Shown here piece by piece: positions 30,562 through 39,036 of a stretch of DNA of 46,303 nucleotides. Location of the stretch: the NCBI GenBank assembly GCA_964523735.1, contig CAZFYZ010000016.1, positions 1 to 46,303 of the forward strand, in the 5' to 3' direction. Source of the stretch: CAZFYZ01 sp964523735 (GTDB taxonomy: Bacteria > Armatimonadota > UBA5829). The translations under genes and the position numbers were made by a program. Positions within the stretch are counted from its first letter, which is position 1; every line of letters starts with the position of its first letter. The notes beneath the pieces are model-generated. The model saw only the letters and a program-made list of their open reading frames with translations, was not told where the DNA came from and did no database searches.

Positions 30562-32505
30562 ATGAAAACAACACATTCGATCTCTTCTACCGGCATTCGT
30601 GGACCGGTCGATTACGCCGACTCGCGGCAATGCGCCGCTTGGACGCATCATCCCGTGTTCGGAGACCCCTCGTTCGACAGTTTCGAGCGGCTGCCGGGTA
30701 ACCCCGTCTGTCGCGGGACCGGAGACTACGAGTGGCCAGTGAACGGCTCGCTGTTCGAAGACCCCGTGAGTGGCGATTGGTTTCTCTACGCCGGTTTCTA
30801 CAAAGAAGGCTACGCTATCGTCGAGGGGGCGCCGGCTCAATGTCGTGTCTATCGCTCGAACGATAAGGGCCGCACGTGGCAGGATCGTGGTTGGGCGATT
30901 GCGGGAATGGGGTCGTACGTGTTCGAGGGCGAGGTATCTCCACTGGGCGGCGCGCCCGATGGCTGCGTCTGGCACGCGGATGGCAGATACTATATGAGCT
31001 TCGATTGGTACACCCAGGATGCCACTTGGGCCAACATGATGAGCAAGAATGATCCCAGGGTGAACAGCGGCGCCGCGTGCGCCGTCTCGGACTCCCCGGA
31101 GGGACCATTCCAGCCTATCGTCGCACTTGCCAAGACGCGCGAGCTTGTTCCTCTTCTGGGCAAGTATGCTCGCATCTACGCGACTACGATCATTGCGCGC
31201 AAGAGCGATTGGCTTGCCCTTTCGCTGTGTGACAGCGGGGTCTACTTCGGATGGGGCCTTGTGGGCCAGACTGCCCCCAGACCAGAAGGCCCGTGGTCGG
31301 AGCCCAGACTGCTTCTGCATCCCCAACTCGACCGGTTTCACCCGCAGTTGATCGAGTTCTATCCGCAGTTTGCGCACGAGGGATACGTCTATGCGCCAGG
31401 CACGTCGGTCGCGGGCAACAGGGATTACCAGGCCATCTTCAGAGCGCCCACAGAGGAGGCGATGGAGTCCGATGCCTGGAGGCTGTGCCAGGACGGCTCG
31501 GTGTGGCACTCAGATCCGGTTGAGTCGGAGCACGCGGGTATCTGGGGACAGACGTTCTCGGGGTTCATTGACAAGCGCGGGATGTTCACTGTGATGTTTC
31601 CCTCCCGCGATCCGGACAACAAGGGGACGATCAACCTCGCGCGCCGGCCCTGGGAGAAGCCCATGCGCAAGTCGGGGTTTGTGGTCAGCGGACATCCAGG
31701 CCCAAGCATGACCGTCCTGCGGCACGACACACTCCTCAGGAGCCTGAGCGCCAGACTACTGGTTCATGGGACCGCCCAAGTGATGTGGAACCACAGCGGC
31801 CCCTTTGCCCCGGATCGTCCCGAGGCTGACTGCCGTCTCCATCCACTGATGCGTGCGAGCTACGACGCTTTGGAGCTTGGCGGAGACTCGTGGGCGCTGG
31901 TCCGCTACCACGACGCGGGGCAACGCGCTGATATTGCGACCGGCGCGCTTGCTGATTCCCAGGAGCGCGATATCAGTCTTGAGTTCGATGATGCGGGCCT
32001 GAAGGTTACTCTGGATGGAGCGCTCTGCTGGGCCGGGACGTTCCCGCCGGGCAAGGGGCGAGTTGGCCTGTGGGTCGAATCCAACAGCCATGTGGAGGCC
32101 AAGACATTTGTGGTGGACGGGGAGGTTTCGGAGACCGCGATGCGCTTCCTCTATACCGAGGGAATTGTGTGCGCCGCGCAGCGGATGGCCGATTGGGAAG
32201 TGGTTGAGGACGAATCGTTCCTGTACGGTGTGGGAGCCGTCTCCAAGTCAGCGCGACTGGAAGTGAAGTGGAACTTCGTGGGCGACGGCCTGGCCCTGTG
32301 GGCGCCTACCGGCCCTGATTACGGCAGGGGCCGCCTGCTCCTGGACGGCGAGCACCTGGGCGATATCGACTTTGGTTCGCCTCACAGCTCCGCGTCGCAT
32401 ATACTGTATGAGAAGCGGGGCCTTCCGCACGGTCGCTACGGAGTCAAGCTGCAGGTTATTGACGGCAGGATTCCGGTGGACGTGCTCGAAGCATACTCGA
32501 GGTAG
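30562..32505 (+). CDS. Five-bladed propeller glycosidase-like protein with LamG-like domain
   Basis: A 647-aa protein without signal peptide. Residues about 55-370 read as a beta-propeller of the GH32/43/62-like clan: 'EWPVNGSLFEDPVSGDWFLY', 'QCRVYRSNDKGRTWQD', 'WHADGRYYMSF' and 'EGYVYAPGTS' are repeated blade strands, with Asp/Glu candidates in 'FEGEVSPLGG' and 'SFDWYT'. Residues about 420-530 resemble a concanavalin-type (LamG or 3-keto-glycosidase) domain, and the end repeats that pattern. It shares an operon with the GH4 gene (15 bp gap). Substrate not known; not a sure catalyst. Confidence 0.6.
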   Translation: MKTTHSISSTGIRGPVDYADSRQCAAWTHHPVFGDPSFDSFERLPGNPVCRGTGDYEWPVNGSLFEDPVSGDWFLYAGFYKEGYAIVEGAPAQCRVYRSNDKGRTWQDRGWAIAGMGSYVFEGEVSPLGGAPDGCVWHADGRYYMSFDWYTQDATWANMMSKNDPRVNSGAACAVSDSPEGPFQPIVALAKTRELVPLLGKYARIYATTIIARKSDWLALSLCDSGVYFGWGLVGQTAPRPEGPWSEPRLLLHPQLDRFHPQLIEFYPQFAHEGYVYAPGTSVAGNRDYQAIFRAPTEEAMESDAWRLCQDGSVWHSDPVESEHAGIWGQTFSGFIDKRGMFTVMFPSRDPDNKGTINLARRPWEKPMRKSGFVVSGHPGPSMTVLRHDTLLRSLSARLLVHGTAQVMWNHSGPFAPDRPEADCRLHPLMRASYDALELGGDSWALVRYHDAGQRADIATGALADSQERDISLEFDDAGLKVTLDGALCWAGTFPPGKGRVGLWVESNSHVEAKTFVVDGEVSETAMRFLYTEGIVCAAQRMADWEVVEDESFLYGVGAVSKSARLEVKWNFVGDGLALWAPTGPDYGRGRLLLDGEHLGDIDFGSPHSSASHILYEKRGLPHGRYGVKLQVIDGRIPVDVLEAYSR

Positions 32506-32535
32506 TTGCCGCCAAGGCGGAGAAAGGACACGGCT

Positions 32536-33171
32536 TTGCAGAAGATCCTCGCAATCAACGGCAGCCCGCGTAGGGGCAAGACGACGGCGTTCGGGCTGAA
32601 GCGCGCGCTCGAGGGGGCGGCGAGCGTGGGGGCGGACGTTCAGGCCGAACTGATAGAGCTGAGCGGGCTGGATATTCGGCACTGCATCGGCTGCGGCAAG
32701 TGCTCGCGGAAAGAGCTTGAGTGCTCGCAGCAGGATGACTTCGCCAAGACTGTTCTGCCTCGGCTTGTGGAGCCCGACGTGGTAGGGATCATCATCGGTA
32801 CGCCCGTCTACATGGGCACGATGACGAGCTTGTGCAAAAGCTTCCTTGACCGAGCAGTAATGCTCCGCCGCGCCAGCTTCAGGTGGTCGAACGTGGTCGG
32901 AGGCGTGCTTGCTGTTGGCGAGTGCAGGAACGGCGGGCAGGAGATGACCATTCAGGCGGTGCACGCGGCGCTGCTGGTGCAGGATATGATCATCGTCGGA
33001 GATGGCGCACCGGAGGGTCAGTATGGGGCCACGCTTGTAAGTGGAGCAGAGGGCGGAGTTGAGCGTGATGAGATCGGCATAGCCTCAGCGCGGAGCCTGG
33101 GCAGACGGGTCGCAGAACTGGCCATGAGACTGGCGGCTGCAGTTCCGCAACCCCCATCTCCCAACCCCTAG
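32536..33171 (+). CDS. NADPH-dependent FMN reductase / iron-sulfur flavoprotein-like
   Basis: A 211-aa flavodoxin-fold protein. The start is TTG at 32536, seven bases after AAAGGA, giving 'MQKILAINGSPRRGKTTAF' with the FMN-phosphate loop. 'CIGCGKC' near residue 56 and a further Cys nearby match iron-sulfur flavoproteins; 'IGTPVYMGTMTSLCKSFLDR' is the second FMN loop. It follows the propeller gene by 30 bp and may share its message. Its 3' end overlaps the stop of the opposing STAS gene by four bases. Likely an electron-transfer or quinone-type reductase; substrate not known. Confidence 0.8.
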   Translation: MQKILAINGSPRRGKTTAFGLKRALEGAASVGADVQAELIELSGLDIRHCIGCGKCSRKELECSQQDDFAKTVLPRLVEPDVVGIIIGTPVYMGTMTSLCKSFLDRAVMLRRASFRWSNVVGGVLAVGECRNGGQEMTIQAVHAALLVQDMIIVGDGAPEGQYGATLVSGAEGGVERDEIGIASARSLGRRVAELAMRLAAAVPQPPSPNP

Positions 33172-33962
33172 TCCTTACTTATCCACTTGACCATCCGCAC
33201 GCGGTTGCCGGGGCAGTTGTGTTCAAACTCGACCTCGTTCATCGCTTCGCGCATCAGGTAGATGCCCATCCCGTGGTCGCGCATATGCCTGGGGTCAGGC
33301 ACGCCGTTGCAGTTGGGATCGAAGCGGTGACCCTCGTCCTGCACTTCGACCACGATCGCGTGGGCGCATGACAAGCATCTGAGCAGGATTGTGTCTGTGC
33401 CCTTGTTCGGGGAGCCGTGCTTGTAGGCGTTTGTCAGGGCTTCACCCGCTGCTATCTGTATGTCGCACAGGTCTTCTCCCGTCGCTCCCGCCTCTATTGC
33501 CGCGTCAGTGACGTGTTGTCTCATTACGCTGATCATCGCGGGGTCGCTGGTGGCTCGATACTCATAGACCTTCCAGTGCGAATCCGCGGGTATTGCAGCG
33601 GGCGGGGCGGTGAAGCCCAATGAGGGCTCCGTGGCTACACCAAACACATTTGAGAGATGGCTCAGGCTGAATATCCTGGCGACGCAATCAGGCACATCGC
33701 TAAGCGTCAGCCGCTTGCCGTTCTCTTCGCAAAACCTGCGCGCCTGGAGCAGAGCCCGGAGTCCGCTGCTGTCGATCAACTCCAGGCCGCCCATGTCAAG
33801 CTCGAGATTGCGCGGCCCGTCCGCTATAAGGTCGCGAAGACTCTCAACCACTGCCGCCGCGTTGTCATAGCAGAGGCTCTCTCCGACGGAGAACACCACC
33901 GGCTTCAGGCCCACTGCCTGCAGTTCACGCGAGTCTGCTTGGGACAAAACTATCCTGTCCAA
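33168..33962 (-). CDS. STAS anti-anti-sigma and HATPase anti-sigma fusion
   Basis: A 264-aa protein that joins two roles usually held by separate proteins. Residues about 15-110 are a STAS domain with D64-S-S-G-L, the serine site phosphorylated in SpoIIAA/RsbV. Residues about 130-262 are an RsbW-type kinase ATPase with N-box 'GEALTNAYKHGSP', 'DEGHRFDP' and 'DHGMGIYLM'. The TTG start follows CAGGAGGGG and lies 38 bp inside the end of the phosphatase gene. One chain could therefore phosphorylate its own STAS half, or the STAS part may regulate another partner. No sigma factor gene is beside it. Confidence 0.88.
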   Translation of the reverse strand: MDRIVLSQADSRELQAVGLKPVVFSVGESLCYDNAAAVVESLRDLIADGPRNLELDMGGLELIDSSGLRALLQARRFCEENGKRLTLSDVPDCVARIFSLSHLSNVFGVATEPSLGFTAPPAAIPADSHWKVYEYRATSDPAMISVMRQHVTDAAIEAGATGEDLCDIQIAAGEALTNAYKHGSPNKGTDTILLRCLSCAHAIVVEVQDEGHRFDPNCNGVPDPRHMRDHGMGIYLMREAMNEVEFEHNCPGNRVRMVKWISKD

Positions 33963-36093
33963 CTGCCCCTCCTGGTGATTCCATCTCCGACACGTTCACA
34001 CTTTCAAAAGACGCGGCCAAGAGGGCCATGTCATCCCTCTGGCGTGCTTTGGGGTCGCTCAGAAGCCTGTGGCAGATGGAATCCACAAGTTCTCTTGCCG
34101 TGCAATTGCCTGCCTCGAACACGAGTCTCTCGAGACCCTCGATCCCCAGTGTCTCCTTGCCGCTGGATACATCGGTGACACCGTCCGTGTACAGCAGCAG
34201 CAGATCAGATCTCCTCGCGCGGGCGTGCAGGTTCTCGTAGTGCGAGGTCTCTCCCGCTCCGGCCGGAATCCCCGTGCCGAGGAGCCAGGAGTGCATCTTG
34301 CCATCATTGGAGACCAACAGCGCCGGCAGGTGCCCGGCGTTGGCGTATGTTATCTCGCCGGTCTCCGGATCCACTACCCCATAGAATATCGTAACAAAGA
34401 AGCTTCCGTCAAAGTAATAGTTCAGTGATTCGTTCAGCACGGTCAAAACCGCAGCCGGATCCTCCGGATTTCCCCACATCAGCGGCTTCATCATATACTT
34501 GCATGCCGCGAGGTGAATGGCAGCCCGAAGGCCCTTACCCGACACGTCGCCTATCACTATGCCCATCTTGCCGTTTGGGAGCGGAGTTACCTCGTAGAAG
34601 TCCCCTCCGACTCGGGCTTCCTCCAACGCCGGGATATAGCGGGTGGCAAACTTGAGTCCACGGCACTCTTCCGGAGCCTCCGATACCAGATTGCTCTGCA
34701 GGGTCTCAGCTATCGAGAACTCCTTGGTGTAGAGATCCGCATTGCGAACGATCACTGCCGCGTGCAGGCTTATCGATGTCAGCAGCCTGATCTCCCGGGG
34801 CATGAACTGCCTTGGCTGCGAGCTTGAGACGGATATCGCGCCGATCGCTCTATCCTCAACAACGAGAGGAGTCGAGAGAGACGAACGTATCCCCGTCGCC
34901 TGCGCCATCTTGCGAGATGCCGGGAATCTGCTGCGTCTCAGGTCGCGGCAAGCGATAGACTTCTTGTGCGCGAAAGCCTGTGCTACCTCGGAATCGCTGG
35001 GTCCGAGTTTGGCCTTGGCAAGCTCTGCAGACTCCGGCTGGGAGCAAGCTTTCAGCGTCAGGAATCCCTCGTGATCCGGTCGGAAGATAGAGCATCGATC
35101 AGCGTTCAGAGCCGCCGCCGTCGACTTCGCCAAGGCCTCCAGAGTCTCATCGAGTGTGAGAGAGGGTGAGATCATGTCTGTGACCTGCATCACGGAGGAA
35201 AGATGATCGACCCACTCCTCGAGGACTTCCGAATACTCCTCGCTTGCTGAGTAAGCTTCGGCATTGCCTATCGCGGCTGCCGCGTGGATGCCGAATGTGG
35301 AGAGCAGATCGCCCCTGACGCTGCCCGGTTCGATCTCCGAACGCTTGCAGCCCTCAAATCTGGCCACTATGGCCCCGATAGATGTTTCTCCAGATCGCAA
35401 AGGCACCCCGACGAGGTAGGCGTCTTCGCCTGGCTGATCGGTTGTGGTGGTATTGCGTTCGGATATCATTAGTTGCTCGCCTGATTCAGTCACTCTGCGG
35501 GCGACCAGTTTCCAGGCCGATCTCGCTCGTTTACCGCAGCGGCCGATGGGTTTCACTTCCTCCTCACCAGTCTTCCGCCTGAAGACCGTTGCGTCTCTGG
35601 CTCCCAGATGGGTGCACATCACCTTAGCCACCGCTTTGCCGCATTCCTCGATGTGAAGCGAGGACGAAGCTACTCTCGCTGCCTCCGCCATGCCAGCGAG
35701 CATCTCCGCGTGAAGCTTCATCAGGGCTTCTTTGCGGGCGAGGCTTCTCCCGAGTGAGTTGAAAGCCTCGGCAAGCGTCTCTAACTCGTCCTGTGTGCGT
35801 ATCTTGACCCGTTTGCGATAGTCACCCACAGCTATTGCGTTCGCGGCCAACGCGAGCCGCCTGATAGGGTGAGACAACCGGTTTCCGGCTATGAATATGA
35901 CCACCAGAGAGAGCAGGGCAGTTCCTGCCAGCATTACGATGACGGTCACGAAGTTCGGATCCGCCACCTCGCCAGGTTTTGCCATGTGCCAGGACTCGTC
36001 AAGGAGCACGACCGCCATCATCGGTGCGACGGCTATTGTGAGAGCAAGGACAAGTTTCCCTCTAATACTCCTCGGCCAGCCGAGTAGGCCCAC
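33925..36093 (-). CDS. Membrane HAMP-GAF-GAF PP2C phosphatase (RsbU/SpoIIE-like)
   Basis: A 722-aa sensor phosphatase; the open frame runs further upstream but only the GTG at 36093 has a ribosome site (AGAGG) and follows the intergenic palindrome. Order: membrane helices at about 13-30 and 43-65, HAMP to about 115, GAF domains at about 135-280 and 300-450, PP2C at about 485-700 with 'GDVSGKGLRAAIHLA' and 'LLLYTDGVTD' holding metal-site Asp residues. It would dephosphorylate the STAS domain encoded by the overlapping gene and so release a sigma factor or other target. The short loop between helices is unlikely to be a large outer sensor, so the GAF domains probably sense. Confidence 0.87.
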   Translation of the reverse strand: MGLLGWPRSIRGKLVLALTIAVAPMMAVVLLDESWHMAKPGEVADPNFVTVIVMLAGTALLSLVVIFIAGNRLSHPIRRLALAANAIAVGDYRKRVKIRTQDELETLAEAFNSLGRSLARKEALMKLHAEMLAGMAEAARVASSSLHIEECGKAVAKVMCTHLGARDATVFRRKTGEEEVKPIGRCGKRARSAWKLVARRVTESGEQLMISERNTTTTDQPGEDAYLVGVPLRSGETSIGAIVARFEGCKRSEIEPGSVRGDLLSTFGIHAAAAIGNAEAYSASEEYSEVLEEWVDHLSSVMQVTDMISPSLTLDETLEALAKSTAAALNADRCSIFRPDHEGFLTLKACSQPESAELAKAKLGPSDSEVAQAFAHKKSIACRDLRRSRFPASRKMAQATGIRSSLSTPLVVEDRAIGAISVSSSQPRQFMPREIRLLTSISLHAAVIVRNADLYTKEFSIAETLQSNLVSEAPEECRGLKFATRYIPALEEARVGGDFYEVTPLPNGKMGIVIGDVSGKGLRAAIHLAACKYMMKPLMWGNPEDPAAVLTVLNESLNYYFDGSFFVTIFYGVVDPETGEITYANAGHLPALLVSNDGKMHSWLLGTGIPAGAGETSHYENLHARARRSDLLLLYTDGVTDVSSGKETLGIEGLERLVFEAGNCTARELVDSICHRLLSDPKARQRDDMALLAASFESVNVSEMESPGGAVGQDSFVPSRLA

Positions 36094-36130
36094 TAGTGAT
36101 CGCCTCTGCGCAGAAGACGTAATCAGTGCT

Positions 36131-36172
36131 AACGGTTGAGTCTTTACCCCATCCGTGAGCAACTCAACCGTT
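36131..36172 (-). promoter_or_regulatory. Palindrome with sigmaB-like promoter match upstream of the phosphatase
   Basis: Perfect 11-bp arms (36131-36141 and 36162-36172) enclose a 20-nt loop. On the minus strand GGTTGA (36169-36164) and GGGTAA (36149-36144) are 14 bp apart, close to sigmaB/sigmaF promoters (GTTT-N13/14-GGGTAT). It stands about 40 bp before the GTG start. The call is speculative. Confidence 0.4.
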
Positions 36173-36292
36173 CTCCAATGACTTTTTTCTACAGGAAGCG
36201 CCCGGGCTGGGGGCAAGGAGTGCGGCTCCAAAATGGCGAAGAATGGATGAGAGCGAAGTGGCCCGGAGGTACCGGGAGATAGGGGTTCTGCT

Positions 36293-36808
36293 ATGAGAAG
36301 ATCAGCTGTTCTCGTGCTTGTGGTGCTGTTTGCGTTGGCCGTGCTGGCCGGCTGTGGTCGCAGCAAGAAAACGGTGTACAACAGTCCTGACGGAAAGGTC
36401 ACCGTGACCTCGGAGGGCTCCAAGGAGAACACAGTTACCACGGAGACGAAAGAGGGCAAAGTCGAGGTCACTGCTGGCCAGGAGAAGGCTATCACAGAGG
36501 CTGAGCTTGGAGCTCCTGTGTACCCGGGCGCCAAGTCCAACTTCGAGGGCAAGTATGAGAGCAAGAAGCCTGGCGAGGCGGCAAGCGTGCAGCAGCACAT
36601 CCTCACCACGTCTGATGACTTCGACAAGGTCGTCGCTTTCTACAAGTCCAAGCTCAAGAACGTAAAGAACGAGCAGACCATGTCCACGGGCGATGGCAAG
36701 ATGGCGATACTTCAGGTGGGCGAGGACAAAGATCAGATGGTGGTCCACATTACGAGCAATCCTAAGGAGAAGGTCACCACGATCCAGGTGATCAAAGGCA
36801 GCCAGTAG
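36293..36808 (+). CDS. Lipoprotein, function unknown
   Basis: A 171-aa protein with a lipoprotein signal 'VLFALAVLAGC' (lipid Cys at residue 21). The mature part is Lys/Glu/Thr-rich, with beta segments 'TVYNSPDGKVTVTSE' and a C-terminal half 'VYPGAKSNFEGKYE ... SDDFDKVVAFYKSKL' that resembles a widespread bacterial pattern of short secreted proteins in which a predicted protein surface helix follows a 'YPGA' turn. The gene is divergent from the phosphatase gene and shares its upstream region. Role not known. Confidence 0.7.
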   Translation: MRRSAVLVLVVLFALAVLAGCGRSKKTVYNSPDGKVTVTSEGSKENTVTTETKEGKVEVTAGQEKAITEAELGAPVYPGAKSNFEGKYESKKPGEAASVQQHILTTSDDFDKVVAFYKSKLKNVKNEQTMSTGDGKMAILQVGEDKDQMVVHITSNPKEKVTTIQVIKGSQ

Positions 36809-36862
36809 GTGTTTGTCGCGAGGGGGACCCGTGGGCAACTGCTCAGGCTGCGTGAGCATCTT

Positions 36863-36931
36863 CGTCATCCTGAACTTGATCCAGGTCCCAGCTGCCTCAC
36901 GCGTGGGTGCTGAAACCAGTTCAGCGTGACG
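36863..36931. repeat. Intergenic inverted repeat, 'TCATCCTGAAC' type
   Basis: Arms of 14 bp with two mismatches (36863-36876 and 36918-36931) enclose about 40 nt. It lies between the lipoprotein gene and the end of the opposing M48 gene and resembles other dispersed 'CATCCTGA' repeats such as those at 14341 and 14435. Confidence 0.5.
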
Positions 36932-36994
36932 CGGCTGCCGAGAGGTGTTATGGTGTATACGTATTGGAGCCGGATGGCGGTGGTGGAGTAAGGG

Positions 36995-38185
36995 CTACGA
37001 ATCCTGCCGAGCAGGTGCTGGCTCCAGGCCCAGTTCAGCCGCCGCCATTCTCATGGCCTTGATCCGTTTGATCAGCTTAGGGTGTTCGTCCAACTCCTGG
37101 TCGTGGGCCTTCGGGTTCTCAGTGTTGGATGCTATGGCCAGCATTGCGGAACAAGCAACATCAACGTCACCCACGGCGATCATTGCCTGGCGGTCTGACT
37201 CATACTCCATGGCTCGTCTGATCTCGCCGACCTCGTTCGCGACTACCAGGAAGCCGATCCAAGGTAGACCGATCAGCCATAGGGCCAGGACAGAATGCGC
37301 GCGGGCATCGAGCAGTATCGGCACTAGGGACACGAGCGCGACAGCCGCAGGCAGAGCGACAGCGAGGCGGGTTGTTCGCCGCCAAACAGGCAACTGTCCG
37401 AAATGTGCGAGTTCGTGCGCGAGCAGCCAATCAAGTTGTGGTGGAGGTAGGGCGTCAGCCGCTCTCTGAGTCACGAAGATCATGCCTTTCTTGAGCACAG
37501 CAAAGCCGTTGGCATTCTTCTTGGCCCATCCGCTCGTAATGAGCCTGACCTCTCTGACCTGTACTCCAACGCGAGACGCCAACTGGTGTGTCCGTGCTGT
37601 GAGATCGGCGTCCACTTGGTTGGGGTAGAACCTGTTTCGCACGAAGTAACCGAAGATTGCGAAGGTGACGAACTGGGGTACCCACCTGCTCGCGATGGCC
37701 TGCATGGCGTGCCGCGTAGGGAAATCGAATGGCCGCGCGAACGCCATATAGAGCAGGAATGCGATCAGTGCGGCAAAGACCCACCGCGAGCGCGTCCGTG
37801 CTCGCGCCTCCAAGATGGCCATAGGGATTACCTCTGGGTCTTCGTCCAGCCCGCGAAGCATGCGGGCCCGAGAGAAGACAGCGACGAGAGGAAGTACCAG
37901 GAAGACGCCCATTGATGCGAGCAGCCAGAGACGGACGGGAATGACCCGGGCGAACACCGACTTGTCATAGGCCAGCATTGTCAGCAGCCCGAAAAGCCCT
38001 GCGGCGAATGGCACGATGATCGCCAGCCAGTCGTAGCTGGCTACGCGTTTACTCGGCTTGACGCGGCGCCACAGGCCGATCGCGAACCCCGCGGCAAACG
38101 AGAGAGCGCAGGCAGCGGGCAGGGTCTTCAGGAAGACAACAAGCGCCACCAGTCCGAAAGGCGCATCGGATTGGTGCATAACCAT
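36995..38185 (-). CDS. M48 family membrane metalloprotease
   Basis: A 396-aa protein. The ATG at 38185 (GGAG eight bases upstream) is preferred to the open frame's earlier start. Hydrophobic segments near residues 10-30, 47-67, 75-97, 127-147 and 160-178 precede the catalytic domain; H257-E-L-A-H261 binds zinc and 'MEYESDRQA' near 320 supplies the third ligand. Two more helices lie between. The domain order fits HtpX/M48 proteases, which degrade faulty membrane proteins. A consensus-like promoter stands at 38246-38275. Confidence 0.83.
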   Translation of the reverse strand: MVMHQSDAPFGLVALVVFLKTLPAACALSFAAGFAIGLWRRVKPSKRVASYDWLAIIVPFAAGLFGLLTMLAYDKSVFARVIPVRLWLLASMGVFLVLPLVAVFSRARMLRGLDEDPEVIPMAILEARARTRSRWVFAALIAFLLYMAFARPFDFPTRHAMQAIASRWVPQFVTFAIFGYFVRNRFYPNQVDADLTARTHQLASRVGVQVREVRLITSGWAKKNANGFAVLKKGMIFVTQRAADALPPPQLDWLLAHELAHFGQLPVWRRTTRLAVALPAAVALVSLVPILLDARAHSVLALWLIGLPWIGFLVVANEVGEIRRAMEYESDRQAMIAVGDVDVACSAMLAIASNTENPKAHDQELDEHPKLIKRIKAMRMAAAELGLEPAPARQDS

Positions 38186-38245
38186 ATATGCTACTCCGTT
38201 CAGGGTAGATGAGTAACGCGGGCCAGATGCTCTCGGCTTAGTGGC

Positions 38246-38275
38246 AGTATACGGTACGGCCCGCTTGCCCGTCAA
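38246..38275 (-). promoter_or_regulatory. Promoter of the M48 protease gene
   Basis: On the minus strand TTGACG (38275-38270) and TATACT (38251-38246) are 18 bp apart, with transcription expected near 38239, about 54 bases before the ATG. Confidence 0.55.
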
Positions 38276-38370
38276 ACAATGCTTCTCGTCTTCTTGAGCC
38301 TCTGCCTGGCAGGTATCCGGCGGCTGGCCCACGAAGCATGGCCTATAGAGATACTAGGAAGGTGAGCACG

Positions 38371-38949
38371 ATGAAAGCACTCGCGATTTGCGGGAGTCCG
38401 CGAGCGAATGGGAATACGGAAATGCTGCTTCGGCGGTGCCTGGATAGGCTGGAGGCGAGCGGGATCGAGACACGGCTGGTGCTGCTGCGTGAGAAGACTA
38501 TCGAGGGCTGCAATGCTTGTCGGGCGTGTGGGCAGCGCAAAGACGGCACCTGTGCGATCGGCACGGATGACTTCGCCGAGGTCTTTGGCTACATGTGCGA
38601 GGCAGATATCATCGTGGTCGGCTCGCCAGTCTACTTCGGCTCAGCGACGCCGGAGATGATGGCTTTGCTGGACCGTGCGGGCTATGTTGGTCGGGCGAAT
38701 GGCAATGTGTTCTCCCGCAAGATCGGCGGGCCTGTCGCGGTCGCTCGCAGGGCGGGGCACAACTTCACCTACGCTCAGCTTATGTACTGGTTTATGATCA
38801 TGGACATGGTCGTGCCGGGGTCCAGCTACTGGAATGTCGGCCTCGCGCTTGAGGCAGGCAGCATCGAGAATGACCAGGAGGCTCTGGCGACCATTGACCG
38901 CTTCGCCGATAACCTGGCGTGGTTGGGAGGGAGACTCCTTCAGCCTTGA
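38371..38949 (+). CDS. NADPH-dependent FMN reductase, flavodoxin fold
   Basis: A 192-aa protein, second of this group in the window. 'MKALAICGSPRANGNTEMLL' is the FMN-phosphate loop, 'EGCNACRACGQRKDGTCAI' holds four cysteines, and 'VGSPVYFGSATPEMMALLDR' is the next FMN loop. The AAGGTGAG-containing leader supports the ATG. The gene seems to be transcribed alone; its stop overlaps the -35 of the hrcA promoter. Electron acceptor not known. Confidence 0.83.
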   Translation: MKALAICGSPRANGNTEMLLRRCLDRLEASGIETRLVLLREKTIEGCNACRACGQRKDGTCAIGTDDFAEVFGYMCEADIIVVGSPVYFGSATPEMMALLDRAGYVGRANGNVFSRKIGGPVAVARRAGHNFTYAQLMYWFMIMDMVVPGSSYWNVGLALEAGSIENDQEALATIDRFADNLAWLGGRLLQP

Positions 38950-38975
38950 CAGTGGGCCTGTTCCGATGCTAATAT
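38946..38975 (+). promoter_or_regulatory. Promoter of hrcA
   Basis: TTGACA (38946-38951, overlapping the previous stop) and TAATAT (38970-38975) are 18 bp apart. No CIRCE operator (inverted TTAGCACTC) is present, so hrcA seems not to be under the usual self-control. Confidence 0.6.
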
Positions 38976-39036
38976 CCAGTTAGTGAGCGCGGCCATGGAC
39001 GCGTGGCCGCGCGCCTGTTCTTCGCGAGGTAATGGC

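Noticed and set aside
30403..31509. 368-aa minus-strand frame across the propeller glycosidase-like gene
   Set aside because: Shadow; composition and absence of motifs.
36094..36627. N-terminal extension of the phosphatase to 36627
   Set aside because: The extra 178 residues are antisense to the lipoprotein gene and are low-complexity; a ribosome site supports the GTG at 36093.
38946..39036. CIRCE operator upstream of hrcA
   Set aside because: Only a loose TTAG/GCTAA resemblance; no TTAGCACTC-N9-GAGTGCTAA inverted repeat.
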